Shown piece after piece: positions 37,050 to 46,643 of a DNA stretch of 64,000 bases (position 1 is the first letter of the stretch; every line of letters begins with the position of its first letter). A program made the position numbers and the translations under genes. The notes beneath the pieces were generated by a model. It worked only from the letters and a program-made list of their open reading frames with translations. It was not told where the DNA came from and searched no databases. Source of the stretch: Mycolicibacterium sp. P9-64 (GTDB taxonomy: Bacteria; Actinomycetota; Actinomycetes; Mycobacteriales; Mycobacteriaceae); assembly GCF_008329605.1 (NCBI RefSeq), contig NZ_NPKO01000002.1, positions 744,001 to 808,000 on the forward strand, given 5' to 3'.

Positions 37050-38114
37050 TCAGTCGACGACGAAGGAGACCGCGCTCTGCAAGTGCGTGATGGCTTCGGC
37101 GACGATCGCAGGAACCAACTCGGCGCACGACGGCAGGTCGTCGAGGATGCCCGCGACCTGACCGGAGGCCAGCACGCCGGCCTCGGTGTTGCCCTCGACC
37201 AGCCCGGCCTTGAGCAGCATCGGGGTGTTCGCGGCCATGACGACCTGCGACCAGGTGAGCTCCTTGCCGTGTCGCATGGCGAGGCCGTCCTTCATCATCG
37301 AATGCCACGTCATGCCCGACATCTTCTTGAATTTCTGTGCGTTGAGGATCGCGGCAGCGAAACCCCGTGCCCGCGAACCGCTCTCCAATTTTTCGACCAG
37401 GCCGGTACGCAGTACGCGGTGTGGCATGCCGTCCACGCGCTTCGACACGACGGTTGCATCGAAGGCGGAGTCCAGATAGCGCTGCTTGACGGCATCGGGC
37501 ACGGTCGAGTCCGACGTCAGGAGGAACCGCGTGCCCATCGCGACGCCAGCGGCGCCGTACGACAGTGCGGCGGCCAGGCCGCGGCCGTCGAAGAAGCCGC
37601 CGGCGGCAACCACCGGAATGTCCACGGCGTCGAGCACCGACGGCAGCAGCAGGGTGGTCGCGACGGGCCCCGTGTGGCCGCCGCCCTCACCGCCCTGCAC
37701 GATCACCGCGTCGGCGCCCCAGCCCGCCACCTTCTTGGCGTGCTTGGCCGCGCCGACCGACGGAATGACCACGACGCCAGCTTCTTTCAGCCGCGCGATC
37801 AGCTCCGGCTTGGGTGCCAACGCGAACGATGCCACCTTTACGCCCTCGCGAATCAGCAGCTCGATCCGGTCGTTCGCGTCGCCCGCGTCGGCCCGGATGT
37901 TGATCCCGAACGGCTTGTCCGTGGCGGCCTTCACCTTCGCCACCGCGGTGGCCAGCTCGTCGAGCGTCATGGTCGCCGAGGCGAGGATGCCGAGACCGCC
38001 GGCGTTGGACGTCGCCGCCACCAGGCGTGCGCCCGCCACCCAGCCCATCCCGGTCTGCACGACGGGATGCTCGATGCCGACCAGCTCGGTGAGCGGCGTG
38101 CGCAGGGCGGTCAT
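37050..38114 (-). CDS. ipdC: IpdC, FMN-dependent oxidoreductase of HIP degradation
   Basis: A 354-aa TIM-barrel flavoenzyme of the nitronate-monooxygenase-like (NPD) family. VQTGMGWVAGARLVAATSNA, GGLGILASATMT, FNM-like NIRADAGD segment, VIVQGGEGGGHTGPVATTLL, VVAAGGFFDGRGLAAALSYG and GVAMGTRFLLTSDS are typical FMN-binding elements. Known literature places IpdC in rings C/D degradation as a reductase/oxidase acting on the indane CoA ester. ATG at 38114 overlaps ipdB's TGA, so the genes are translationally coupled. Confidence 0.93.
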   Translation of the reverse strand: MTALRTPLTELVGIEHPVVQTGMGWVAGARLVAATSNAGGLGILASATMTLDELATAVAKVKAATDKPFGINIRADAGDANDRIELLIREGVKVASFALAPKPELIARLKEAGVVVIPSVGAAKHAKKVAGWGADAVIVQGGEGGGHTGPVATTLLLPSVLDAVDIPVVAAGGFFDGRGLAAALSYGAAGVAMGTRFLLTSDSTVPDAVKQRYLDSAFDATVVSKRVDGMPHRVLRTGLVEKLESGSRARGFAAAILNAQKFKKMSGMTWHSMMKDGLAMRHGKELTWSQVVMAANTPMLLKAGLVEGNTEAGVLASGQVAGILDDLPSCAELVPAIVAEAITHLQSAVSFVVD

Positions 38115-38860
38115 CCCCTTACTTCTCTGTCCCGCAGACCCCTTGGGTCGATGACCACTTGAATCAGCTTCTGCTCGTCGCCCGTTGGCAGGCGCGTGGT
38201 CTCGGCGGATTCCAGGTCGTGCACCTCGAAGCCGGTGTTCTCGGCGACCTCGGCGGCCTCGACACCCGGATGCAGCGACACCGCCCGCATCTGGTGGTCC
38301 GGTCCGTTGAAGTCGAACACTCCAAGGTTGGTGACCACGCGGTAAACGTTGACGAACCGGTACGCCGGATTGCCGGGATCCACCTTGTCCCAGCCGATCC
38401 CGGACACGACGTCGACGGACCCGCCGAACACCCGCGCGGAGTGGTTGCCCACCCAGTAGCTGGTGGCGTGGTTGATGGTGTTGCCCGGTGCGCCGCGGAC
38501 GCCGAACATCTGCCGCTTCGGGTGCTGGATCGGACCGAACGCCGACAGGTTCTGATTGCCGTAGCGGTCGATCTGGTTGGCGCCCATCACCACGTGCCGC
38601 CGGCCCCACGCCAGGGTCTCGAAGACACGACCGAACGGCATCCAACCCTCGATCGCCCCAGTGGCACCCATCGCTGGCGTGTCGGCCAGCAGGCGGGCCT
38701 CGCCATCGGTGAGCAGGATGTCGGGGGAGAACGTCAGCCGGGCCAGCCGGGCGCCGATGGCCACCATGGGTGCCATGGGGCTGACCATGATCTCGCCGGC
38801 ATCGCGGAACAGTTCGGCGCAGGCGACGGCGCAGACTTCGGCGCGGGTCACTGAGATCAC
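38111..38860 (-). CDS. ipdB: IpdB, beta subunit of COCHEA-CoA hydrolase
   Basis: A 249-aa CoA-transferase-fold protein. With IpdA it hydrolyses the last carbocyclic ring (ring C) of COCHEA-CoA, a known use of a CoA-transferase-like scaffold for C-C hydrolysis. Visible parts are AELFRDAGEIMVSPMAPM, ILLTDGEARLLADTPAMG, GANQIDRYGNQNLSAFGP and VSGIGWDKVDPGNPAYRFVN. GTG at 38860 overlaps ipdA's stop (GTGA). The upstream frame to 38959 is rejected because it covers ipdA. Confidence 0.94.
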   Translation of the reverse strand: MISVTRAEVCAVACAELFRDAGEIMVSPMAPMVAIGARLARLTFSPDILLTDGEARLLADTPAMGATGAIEGWMPFGRVFETLAWGRRHVVMGANQIDRYGNQNLSAFGPIQHPKRQMFGVRGAPGNTINHATSYWVGNHSARVFGGSVDVVSGIGWDKVDPGNPAYRFVNVYRVVTNLGVFDFNGPDHQMRAVSLHPGVEAAEVAENTGFEVHDLESAETTRLPTGDEQKLIQVVIDPRGLRDREVRG

Positions 38861-39759
38861 TTGGATGCCTCCTTCGCGGCCGCTGCAGTGAACTTCCGCA
38901 CCGCGGCTTGGTAGGCGGCCTCGTCGCCGGCCAGGTAGGTGGCGCAGAACTCGCTCCACGACTCCGGGGAGCCTGCGGCTTCGGCGTAGTGCCGCTGGAA
39001 CTTCTCGTCGCGGTGGTAGTCGGGCTCGGCGGTGGTGAAGTGCGCCCCGTTTGGTGCTTCGACGACGCTGTCGACCATCATCCGGTTGATCAGCAAGGCC
39101 TGCGGCGGAACGGATTTCACCAGTTCGGCGGTTGGTACCACCTTCTCGACAGAGAGGTACCGCCGCTCCGCGGCCATCAGGAACAGATCGTCGAAGTAGG
39201 GGTCGATGCCGGTGTAGGCGGCGTTGCCGGATGCGTCACCGAGGTTGAGGTGGACGAACGCCGCATCGAGTGTTAGCGCGGGCATGGCGATGAGCTCCTC
39301 GAAGCCATTGCCGGTGGGGTACGGCGACGTCACGGTCTTGAGCTCGTCGCCCCAGAACGCGCGCACGTCGCTGCCAAGTCCGGCGCGAATCGGCAGGAAC
39401 GGCAGGCGTTGTGCTGCCGCCTGCAGCCCGCAGCGCAGCATGCCCTCGTCCATCTCGCGTGCTTCGATGGCGCCGGTGGTGCGGGCCTTGGCGAACCAGG
39501 GATCGTAGAACGGTGGTGAGTCGAGTGACACGAACCCGTAGTAGAGGCGCTTGATCTTGCCTGCCGAACACAACAGGCCCACGTCGGGTCCGCCGTAGGA
39601 GACGACCGTGAGGTCGGTGACGCCGGTGCGCAACAGCGCCCGGACGAAGGCCATCGGCTTACGCCGCGAGCCCCAGCCGCCGATGCCGATGGTCATACCG
39701 CTCTCGATGGACGAGACGGCTTCGTCGAGCGTCGTCCTCTTGTCCGTCACACCGGTCAT
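38857..39759 (-). CDS. ipdA: IpdA, alpha subunit of COCHEA-CoA hydrolase
   Basis: A 300-aa class I CoA-transferase-like subunit. SIESGMTIGIGGWGSRRKPM at residues about 16-35 is the CoA-binding glycine region; TVVSYGGPDVGLLCSAGKIK, LYYGFVSLDSPPFYDPWF and LDAAFVHLNLGDASGNAAYT follow. It pairs with IpdB to open ring C of COCHEA-CoA, giving the substrate of FadA6. ATG at 39759 with GGGGAAG upstream; 34 bases separate it from echA20's stop and hold a dispersed repeat. Confidence 0.94.
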   Translation of the reverse strand: MTGVTDKRTTLDEAVSSIESGMTIGIGGWGSRRKPMAFVRALLRTGVTDLTVVSYGGPDVGLLCSAGKIKRLYYGFVSLDSPPFYDPWFAKARTTGAIEAREMDEGMLRCGLQAAAQRLPFLPIRAGLGSDVRAFWGDELKTVTSPYPTGNGFEELIAMPALTLDAAFVHLNLGDASGNAAYTGIDPYFDDLFLMAAERRYLSVEKVVPTAELVKSVPPQALLINRMMVDSVVEAPNGAHFTTAEPDYHRDEKFQRHYAEAAGSPESWSEFCATYLAGDEAAYQAAVRKFTAAAAKEASK

Positions 39760-39762
39760 TTC

Positions 39763-39790
39763 TTCCCCGCTCGCTTCGCTCGTGCCCGCC
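39763..39790 (+). repeat. Dispersed short repeat copy 3, between echA20 and ipdA
   Basis: Reads TTCCCCG, C, TCGCTTCGCTC, G, TGCCCGCC; it differs from the otsB copy only around the centre (28 versus 29 bases). It occupies nearly all of the intergenic space and includes ipdA's ribosome-binding zone on the minus strand. Confidence 0.6.
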
Positions 39791-39793
39791 GAA

Positions 39794-40549
39794 TCACTTC
39801 GCTCCCTTGTCGGTTCCCGCGAACGCATCGCGATGCTCGTCGGACACGCCGGCCAGGTTGAGCTCGAACGTAAAGCCTTGCTCCATCCGGTATCTGGCGT
39901 TGACCGGCTGCACGTCGATGAAGTTGAGTGCTTCCTTGGCGGCCCGGATCACCCGGGTGTCCTTGGATGCGATGTCGCGGGCCACGCGCAGCGCGGCCTC
40001 GTCGAGGTCGGCGCGCGGCACTACCTCGTGCACGGAGCCGAAGTGGTGCAGTGTCTCGGCGTCGACGGTGGCGGCGGTGAAGAACAGCCGTCGCATCATG
40101 TGTTGTGGCACCAGTCGCGAAAGGTGCGTGGCCGCGCCGAGCGCGCCACGCTCGACCTCCGGTAGGCCGAACTTGGCGTCGTCGGAGGCGACGATGACGT
40201 CGGAGTTGCCGACCAGCCCGATACCGCCGCCGACGCAGAAGCCGTTGACTGCCGTGACGACCGGTACCTCGCACTCGTACACCGCCCGAAAGGCGTGGAA
40301 GCAACCGCGGTTGGCGTCGATGAGCGCGGTGAAGCCCGCGGTGTTCTGCATCTCCTTGATGTCGACGCCCGCGTTGAAGCCGCGGCCCTCGGCGCGCAGG
40401 ATCACCACGTGGGTGCTGTGATCGCGGCCCGCGGCGGTGATGGCGTCACCGAGTTCGAACCAGCCTCGCGACGGGATGGCGTTGACCGGTGGGTAGTCCA
40501 CGGTGACCGAGACGATGCCCGGTTCCACGGTCTTGGTGGTGATGGTCAT
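39794..40549 (-). CDS. echA20: EchA20, ring D hydrolase of the crotonase family
   Basis: A 251-aa crotonase. It is known to open ring D of the HIEC-CoA intermediate by a hydrolytic retro-Claisen-like reaction. Crotonase marks: VVILRAEGRGFNAGVDIKEM (oxyanion hole), VVTAVNGFCVGGGIGLVGNS (second oxyanion glycines) and AKFGLPEVERGALGAATHLS. The start ATG at 40549 has GGAG about 8 bases upstream. First gene of the echA20-ipdA-ipdB-ipdC operon, divergent from an SDR gene across a KstR2 operator. Confidence 0.94.
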   Translation of the reverse strand: MTITTKTVEPGIVSVTVDYPPVNAIPSRGWFELGDAITAAGRDHSTHVVILRAEGRGFNAGVDIKEMQNTAGFTALIDANRGCFHAFRAVYECEVPVVTAVNGFCVGGGIGLVGNSDVIVASDDAKFGLPEVERGALGAATHLSRLVPQHMMRRLFFTAATVDAETLHHFGSVHEVVPRADLDEAALRVARDIASKDTRVIRAAKEALNFIDVQPVNARYRMEQGFTFELNLAGVSDEHRDAFAGTDKGAK

Positions 40550-40588
40550 GAGAGGGCTCCAGGTGACGATCGAACGGGCGGCTACCTA

Positions 40589-40602
40589 AGCAAGCACTTG
40601 CT
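40589..40602. promoter_or_regulatory. KstR2 operator between echA20 and the SDR genes
   Basis: AGCAAGCACTTGCT matches AnCAAGnnCTTGnT at all fixed positions. A further CTTG at 40601-40604 extends the pattern. It lies 40 bases upstream of echA20 and 16 bases upstream of the divergent SDR gene. Confidence 0.93.
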
Positions 40603-40617
40603 TGGTACGCTAGCACA

Positions 40618-41397
40618 GTGACCGACGCCGCTGACAGTGCTCCGTTCAACTTCGGATTGGGCGGGCGAGTGGTTCTGGTGACCGGCGGCGTGCGAGGGGT
40701 TGGCGCCGGCATCAGTGCGGTGTTCGCCGCGCAAGGGGCGACCGTCGTGACGTGTGCGCGCCGCCCCGTCGAGGGCCTGCCGTACGAGTTCCACGCCTGC
40801 GACGTCCGCGACGACGACGCGGTCAAGGCCCTCATCGACGCCATCGTGCAGACGCATGGCCGCCTGGATGTCGTGGTGAACAACGCAGGCGGATCGCCCT
40901 ACGTTCTGGCCGCCGAGTCGTCGGCGAGGTTCAGCACCAAGATCATCGAGTTGAACCTGCTTGCGCCACTGTCGGTATCGACGCACGCGAACGCCGTCAT
41001 GCAGGAGCAGGCGGGCGGCGGGTCGATCATCAACATCACCAGCGTCAGTGGCCGCAGGCCCACCCCGGGCACCGCGCCGTACGGCGCGGCCAAGGCGGGC
41101 ATGGAGAGCCTCACCAGCACGCTTGCCGTCGAGTGGGCGCCGAAGGTCCGGGTGAACTCGGTGGTCGTCGGCATGGTGGAGACCGAGCAGTCCGAACTGT
41201 TCTACGGCGACGCCGACTCCATCGCCGCGATCTCGAAGAACGTCCCGCTCGGCAGGCTCGCGCAGCCGACCGACGTCGGCTGGGCTGCGGCGTTCCTGGC
41301 GTCCGACGCGGCGGCCTACGTCAGTGGCGCGTCGCTCGAGGTGCACGGCGGTGGCGAGCCGCCGCACTATCTGGCCACCACCACCGCGATCAAATAA
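40618..41397 (+). CDS. SDR-family oxidoreductase (Rv3549c-like)
   Basis: A 259-aa SDR. Cofactor site VVLVTGGVRGVGAGISAVFA, VVNNAGGSPYVL, catalytic Ser in IINITSVSGRRP, YxxxK in GTAPYGAAKAGMESL, and NSVVVGMVETEQSELFYG after it. GTG at 40618 lies only 16 bases past the KstR2 site, so transcription is probably leaderless or nearly so. It matches Rv3549c by position next to echA20. It is presumed to act on a hydroxy/oxo steroid-ring CoA ester, but the exact step is not established. Confidence 0.88.
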   Translation: MTDAADSAPFNFGLGGRVVLVTGGVRGVGAGISAVFAAQGATVVTCARRPVEGLPYEFHACDVRDDDAVKALIDAIVQTHGRLDVVVNNAGGSPYVLAAESSARFSTKIIELNLLAPLSVSTHANAVMQEQAGGGSIINITSVSGRRPTPGTAPYGAAKAGMESLTSTLAVEWAPKVRVNSVVVGMVETEQSELFYGDADSIAAISKNVPLGRLAQPTDVGWAAAFLASDAAAYVSGASLEVHGGGEPPHYLATTTAIK

Positions 41398-41428
41398 GTA
41401 CGTCAAAGAATAAGGGAGACATACGGAT

Positions 41429-42334
41429 ATGGGACTGCTCGACGGCCGCGTTGTGATCGTGACGGGCGCAGGTGGCGGTATCGGACGCGCGCATGCGCTG
41501 GCGTTCGCCGCCGAGGGTGCGCGTGTGGTGGTCAACGACATCGGCGTCGGCCTCGACGGTTCGCCCGCAGGCGGTGGCAGCGCTGCGCAGGGCGTCGTCG
41601 ACGAAATCACCTCTGCCGGTGGCGAAGCCGTCACCAGCGGAGCCAACGTCGCGGACTGGGCGCAGGCCGAAGGTCTGATCCAAACCGCCGTCGACGCGTT
41701 CGGCGGCCTCGACGTCCTGGTCAACAATGCAGGAATCGTGCGCGACCGAATGTTCGCCAACACCAGCGAGGAGGAGTTCGACGCCGTCATCGCCGTGCAC
41801 CTCAAGGGGCACTTCGCCACCATGAAGCACGCCGCGGCTTACTGGCGCTCGCAATCGAAGGCCGGTGCCACGGTTGACGCCCGCATCATCAACACCAGCT
41901 CCGGCGCCGGCCTGCAAGGCAGTGTGGGACAAGCGAACTACAGCTCGGCCAAGGCGGGTATCGCGGCTATGACGCTGGTGGCCTCGGCGGAGATGGGCCG
42001 CTACGGCGTCACCGTCAACGCGATCGCACCGTCGGCGCGTACCCGGATGACCGAGACGGTCTTCGCGGACATGATGTCGACCCAGGACTCCGCATTCGAC
42101 GCGATGGCGCCGGAGAACATCTCGCCGTTGGTGGTGTGGCTGGGCAGCGTGGAATCCCGCGACGTCACCGGCAAGGTGTTCGAGGTCGAGGGCGGCATCA
42201 TCAGGGTCGCCGAGGGCTGGGCCCGTGGCGCCGAGGCCGACAAGGGTGCCCGCTGGGATCCCGCTGAGTTGGGCCCCGTCGTCACCGACCTGCTGGCGAA
42301 GTCGCGAACGCCGCTGCCGGTCTTCGGCGCATAG
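41429..42334 (+). CDS. SDR-family oxidoreductase (Rv3548c-like)
   Basis: 301 aa, longer than most SDRs and close to the peroxisomal hydroxyacyl-CoA-dehydrogenase type. VVIVTGAGGGIGRAHALAFA, VVNDIGVGLDGSPAGGGSAA insert, LVNNAGIVRDRMFANTSEEE, Ser in IINTSSGAGLQGS, YxxxK in ANYSSAKAGIAAM. It ends with a WARGAEADKGARWDPAEL tail common to this subgroup. ATG at 41429 follows AAGGGAG. It lies 31 bases after the other SDR in the same KstR2-controlled unit and is the likely Rv3548c ortholog. Confidence 0.88.
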   Translation: MGLLDGRVVIVTGAGGGIGRAHALAFAAEGARVVVNDIGVGLDGSPAGGGSAAQGVVDEITSAGGEAVTSGANVADWAQAEGLIQTAVDAFGGLDVLVNNAGIVRDRMFANTSEEEFDAVIAVHLKGHFATMKHAAAYWRSQSKAGATVDARIINTSSGAGLQGSVGQANYSSAKAGIAAMTLVASAEMGRYGVTVNAIAPSARTRMTETVFADMMSTQDSAFDAMAPENISPLVVWLGSVESRDVTGKVFEVEGGIIRVAEGWARGAEADKGARWDPAELGPVVTDLLAKSRTPLPVFGA

Positions 42335-42460
42335 CGATCACGCAGGCTCGCACACCGCCAGGGGAATGGCGCGGTCCGTGGCGTCGTGGCGGTACACGGC
42401 AATGTGCGGCGCCGAGTTGCGGCCCTAGATGGCCGGGCGGGGCGAATCGCAAACGCCCGA

Positions 42461-43183
42461 CTACTTCTTGGTGCGACGACTGCCGCCGTGCCAGTCCTCT
42501 TCCTTGCCCGCTGCCTGCGGGTCCACCCCGAAGCTGGCCAGCTGAGGCCGCTCTCGCAGCGATCGCTTGAGCTCGGCGAATCCGGGGAACGAGGCGAGCC
42601 CGATGACGTGGTCCCACAACACGCCTGCGTCGTCCTTGCTGGGCAGCCTGCTGATGACGGGCCCGAAGAACGCGGTGCCGTCCGGCGGCTGGAAGTGCAG
42701 GATCGGGGTTCCGACGTCACGGCCGGTCAGCGCGAGCGCCTCCTCGGTCTCGGCCCGGATCTCGTCGTCGAGCGAGGTGTCGTCGAGCGCGTCGGCCAAA
42801 GCGACCGGCAGACCGACCGACTCCAGCAGCGGCTCCAGTACGCGCCGCGCACCCTGGTCTGCCCCCGACAGCGGGTCGACCTCACGTGAGGTGTCGAAGA
42901 TCCGGGTGCCGATCGCCTCGTACAGCGGACCGACGGCCTCGCGGCCATGCGCGGCCCTTACCGCGGCGGCGACCCGCAACAGCCGCAGGCCTGCGGTGTG
43001 GCCTGCCTCGTATTCGGGCGGGAAGTGGGCGTCGTAGTCGATGTGCGCGTTGAGGATTCGCAACGAGATGAAGCGCCAGTCCACGTCATAGTCGCGCTGA
43101 GCGGCGACGATGCGGACCCACTTGCTGGTCATCCAGGCGAACGGGCAGACGGGATCGAAGTAGAAGTTCAGATCGGGGTGCAT
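42461..43183 (-). CDS. DsbA-family mycothiol-dependent nitroreductase-like protein (Rv2466c type)
   Basis: A 240-aa thioredoxin-fold protein with a large helical insert. LNFYFDPVCPFAWMTSKWVR near the N-terminus gives a CPFA active site with one cysteine, the pattern of Rv2466c, a mycothiol-dependent nitroreductase. RFISLRILN, TSREVDPLSGADQG and GTPILHFQPPDGTAFFGPVI are also typical. ATG at 43183 is chosen because MHPDLNFYFDP starts the fold; upstream residues are a serine/arginine-rich shadow. It lies next to ddn. A stretch of 126 bases before it (42335-42460) holds no gene. Confidence 0.85.
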   Translation of the reverse strand: MHPDLNFYFDPVCPFAWMTSKWVRIVAAQRDYDVDWRFISLRILNAHIDYDAHFPPEYEAGHTAGLRLLRVAAAVRAAHGREAVGPLYEAIGTRIFDTSREVDPLSGADQGARRVLEPLLESVGLPVALADALDDTSLDDEIRAETEEALALTGRDVGTPILHFQPPDGTAFFGPVISRLPSKDDAGVLWDHVIGLASFPGFAELKRSLRERPQLASFGVDPQAAGKEEDWHGGSRRTKK

Positions 43184-43205
43184 GACCCGATTCTGCTCCC
43201 CGAGG

Positions 43206-43685
43206 CTACGCGGGGTCGCAGATGATGATCGGAATCTTGCGCTCGGTGTAGGAGCGGTAGTTCGCGAAGTCGGCATACATGGCGTCGAGCTTGGGCCAGT
43301 ACACGTCGCGCTCGGCGTCGGTCGCCTCGCGGGCGGTGAGCGTGTGGTGCCCGTCCTTGGTCTGGAAGGTCACGCTCGGATTGGCTACGAGGTTGAGGTA
43401 CCACATGGGGTTCGTCGCCCGGCCGCCCTGCGACGCGACGAGAACGATGCGCTGACTCTCCTGCAGGAACAGCAGCGGACTCTCCCGCGGCTCACCCGAC
43501 TTGCGGCCGATCGTGGTCAGGATCCCGACCTCGGCGCCCTTCAGGAACTTGTTGCCGAGCTTCCCGTTGGTCCTCTTGAAGATCCAGGTCTGCGCCCGCG
43601 ACATCCATTTGATCGCGGTGCCGACCTTCGCCGAGTTCAGGCTCTCGATCTGCTTGGGCTTCAGTGGGCGGGGAGGGTCGGCCAT
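43206..43685 (-). CDS. ddn: Ddn-like F420-dependent nitroreductase
   Basis: A 159-aa split-barrel protein of the deazaflavin-dependent nitroreductase family. FKRTNGKLGNKFLKGAEVGI, LTTIGRKSGEPRESPLLFLQ, LVASQGGRATNPMWYLNLVA and CDPA ending are family marks; the NPxWYxNL stretch binds F420. The tuberculosis Ddn is 151 aa and lies in the same place next to fadA5 (Rv3547). Its usual physiological role is F420H2-dependent quinone reduction; it also activates nitroimidazole drugs. It starts at 43685 and lies 20 bases after the small NTF2-like gene. Confidence 0.88.
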   Translation of the reverse strand: MADPPRPLKPKQIESLNSAKVGTAIKWMSRAQTWIFKRTNGKLGNKFLKGAEVGILTTIGRKSGEPRESPLLFLQESQRIVLVASQGGRATNPMWYLNLVANPSVTFQTKDGHHTLTAREATDAERDVYWPKLDAMYADFANYRSYTERKIPIIICDPA

Positions 43686-43704
43686 TTTGTCAACCTATCT
43701 CGCG

Positions 43705-44078
43705 CTAGCGCTGGATGAAGGGCCGAAGATGGGCCCGGATGTGCTCGATCTCGCCGTCCGCGGTGAAGGTGAACGTCTCGTCGACGTGGGCGCACACCCT
43801 CCGGCCCGCGATCGACGGCTTGGTGATGACGTCGAAGAGGGCGCGCACCCGGTTGCCGTCGACGGAGAACTCGGGAGCCGTCGTCGACGCGATGACCCGG
43901 TACTGCAGGCCGCGGTTGAGGCTGCGGCGCAGGTGCTTTCCGGAGAAGCCCGTCTTCATCCCCACCTCTACGCGAGTACAGTCCACCGCGAACGGGACGG
44001 CGTCTGCCCGGTGATCGGCCAGCGCGTCGATGTAGGCCTGTGCCGCGGCGATGCGCTGGGTGTCGGTGGTCGGAACCA

Positions 44079-44079
<1 letters not shown>
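43705..44079 (-). CDS. NTF2/SnoaL-like small protein next to fadA5
   Basis: A 124-aa alpha+beta protein. TQRIAAAQAYIDALADHRAD, then VDCTRVEVGMKTGFSGKHLR, VRALFDVITKPSIAGRRVCA and VDETFTFTADGEIEHIRAHL fit an NTF2-like cone fold (DUF8021-type). GTG at 44079 overlaps the fadA5 TAG, so it is translationally coupled to the thiolase and probably in the KstR regulon. The long frame upstream is the antisense shadow of fadA5. Function unknown; related folds act as ketosteroid isomerases or cyclases, but the catalytic residues of those were not identified here. Confidence 0.8.
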
Positions 44080-45251
<1,172 letters not shown>

Positions 45252-45252
45252 C

Positions 45253-45266
45253 TAGAACACGTTTCA
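45253..45266. promoter_or_regulatory. KstR operator next to fadA5
   Basis: TAGAACACGTTTCA matches TnnAACnnGTTnnA. It lies 11 bases upstream of fadA5, in a position to block its promoter. Confidence 0.9.
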
Positions 45267-45331
45267 TAAGTCTGACAAGCTGTGAAGTGCCCACGCCTTT
45301 GATCTGCGGTGAAGCCATGTTTTACTGGCAC

Positions 45332-45345
45332 TAGAACACGTTGCA
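45332..45345. promoter_or_regulatory. KstR operator upstream of cyp125
   Basis: TAGAACACGTTGCA matches TnnAACnnGTTnnA. It lies 31 bases before cyp125, so the fadA5/cyp125 divergent region has one site for each promoter, 79 bases apart. Confidence 0.92.
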
Positions 45346-45375
45346 AGTTTGTTGTTGAAGAGGAGCACCTGCCTT

Positions 45376-46617
45376 ATGGCACCCCACAGCATTCCGGCCG
45401 ACTTCGACTTCCTGGACTCGGCGCTGAACCTCGAGCGACTGCCCGTCGAGGAACTCGCCGAGTTGCGCAAATCGGAGCCCATTCACTGGGTCGACGTCCC
45501 CGGCGGTACAGGCGGTTTCGGGGACAAGGGTTACTGGCTGGTCACCAAGCACACCGATGTCAAGGACGTGTCGAAGCGCAACGACGTCTTCGGTAGCTCG
45601 CCCGACGGCGCGATCCCGACCTGGCCGCAGGGGATGGAACGCTCGGCGATCGATCTGCAACGCGCGGTGCTGCTCAACATGGACGCACCGCAGCACACGC
45701 GGCTGCGCAAGATCATCTCGCGCGGGTTCACCCCGCGGGTGGTCGGCCGGCTGGAGGAGGAGCTCAGCCAGCGCGCCCAGAACATCGTCAAGGCCGCAGC
45801 GGCCGCCGGTAGCGGCGACTTCGTCGAGCAGGTGTCCTGCGAGCTCCCGCTGCAGGCCATCGCCGGCCTGCTCGGGGTGCCGCAGGACGACCGCGACAAG
45901 CTGTTCCGCTGGTCCAACGAGATGACGGCCGGCGAGGACCCGGAGTACGCCGACGTCGACCCGGCGATGTCGTCCTTCGAGCTCATCACCTACGCGATGA
46001 AAATGGCAGAAGAGCGCGTCAAGAATCCGACCGACGACATCGTCACCCAACTGGTCGAGGCTGATCTCGACGGCGAAAAACTGTCCGACGACGAGTTCGG
46101 TTTCTTCGTGGTCATGCTCGCGGTGGCTGGCAACGAGACCACGCGCAATTCGATCACCCACGGCATGATCGCCCTCGCCAACAATCCCGATCAGTGGGAG
46201 CTCTACAAGAAGGAACGGCCATCGACGGCCGCCGACGAGATCGTCCGGTGGGCCACTCCCGTGTCGGCCTTCCAGCGCACCGCTCTCGAGGACACCGAGC
46301 TGTCGGGTGTGCAGATCAAGAAGGGCCAGCGGTTGGTGATGTCCTACCGGTCGGCCAACTTCGACGAAGACGTGTTCGAGGATCCGTACACGTTCAACAT
46401 CCTCCGCGACCCCAATCCGCACGTCGGGTTCGGCGGCACGGGCGCGCACTTCTGCATTGGCGCCAACCTCGCGCGGATGACGATCAACCTCATCTTCAAC
46501 GCGGTTGCCGATCACATGCCGGATCTCAAGCCCATCGGCGAGCCCGAGCGGCTACGGTCGGGGTGGCTGAACGGCATCAAGCACTGGCAGGTCGACTACA
46601 CCGGCACCAGCGCTTAA
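45376..46617 (+). CDS. cyp125: CYP125, steroid C26/C27 monooxygenase
   Basis: A 413-aa cytochrome P450 that hydroxylates and further oxidises the terminal carbon of the cholesterol side chain. I-helix oxygen site VVMLAVAGNETTRNSITHG, ExxR in ADEIVRWATPV, heme-cysteine loop GFGGTGAHFCIGANLARM. ATG at 45376 follows GAAGAGGAGC by a few bases; the ORF is open back to 45349 but that crosses the end of the operator region. The first gene of the igr-type operon cyp125-fadE28-fadE29-chsH2-chsH1-ltp2. Confidence 0.96.
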   Translation: MAPHSIPADFDFLDSALNLERLPVEELAELRKSEPIHWVDVPGGTGGFGDKGYWLVTKHTDVKDVSKRNDVFGSSPDGAIPTWPQGMERSAIDLQRAVLLNMDAPQHTRLRKIISRGFTPRVVGRLEEELSQRAQNIVKAAAAAGSGDFVEQVSCELPLQAIAGLLGVPQDDRDKLFRWSNEMTAGEDPEYADVDPAMSSFELITYAMKMAEERVKNPTDDIVTQLVEADLDGEKLSDDEFGFFVVMLAVAGNETTRNSITHGMIALANNPDQWELYKKERPSTAADEIVRWATPVSAFQRTALEDTELSGVQIKKGQRLVMSYRSANFDEDVFEDPYTFNILRDPNPHVGFGGTGAHFCIGANLARMTINLIFNAVADHMPDLKPIGEPERLRSGWLNGIKHWQVDYTGTSA

Positions 46618-46643
46618 AACCCCAGGAATCAAGGAGGATTCGG

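Noticed and set aside
42338..42424. Minus-strand peptide GRNSAPHIAVYRHDATDRA followed by IPLAVCEPA
   Set aside because: It looks protein-like and could be the tail of a lost gene, but a stop lies just upstream and only 28 codons remain, so the claim cannot be supported.
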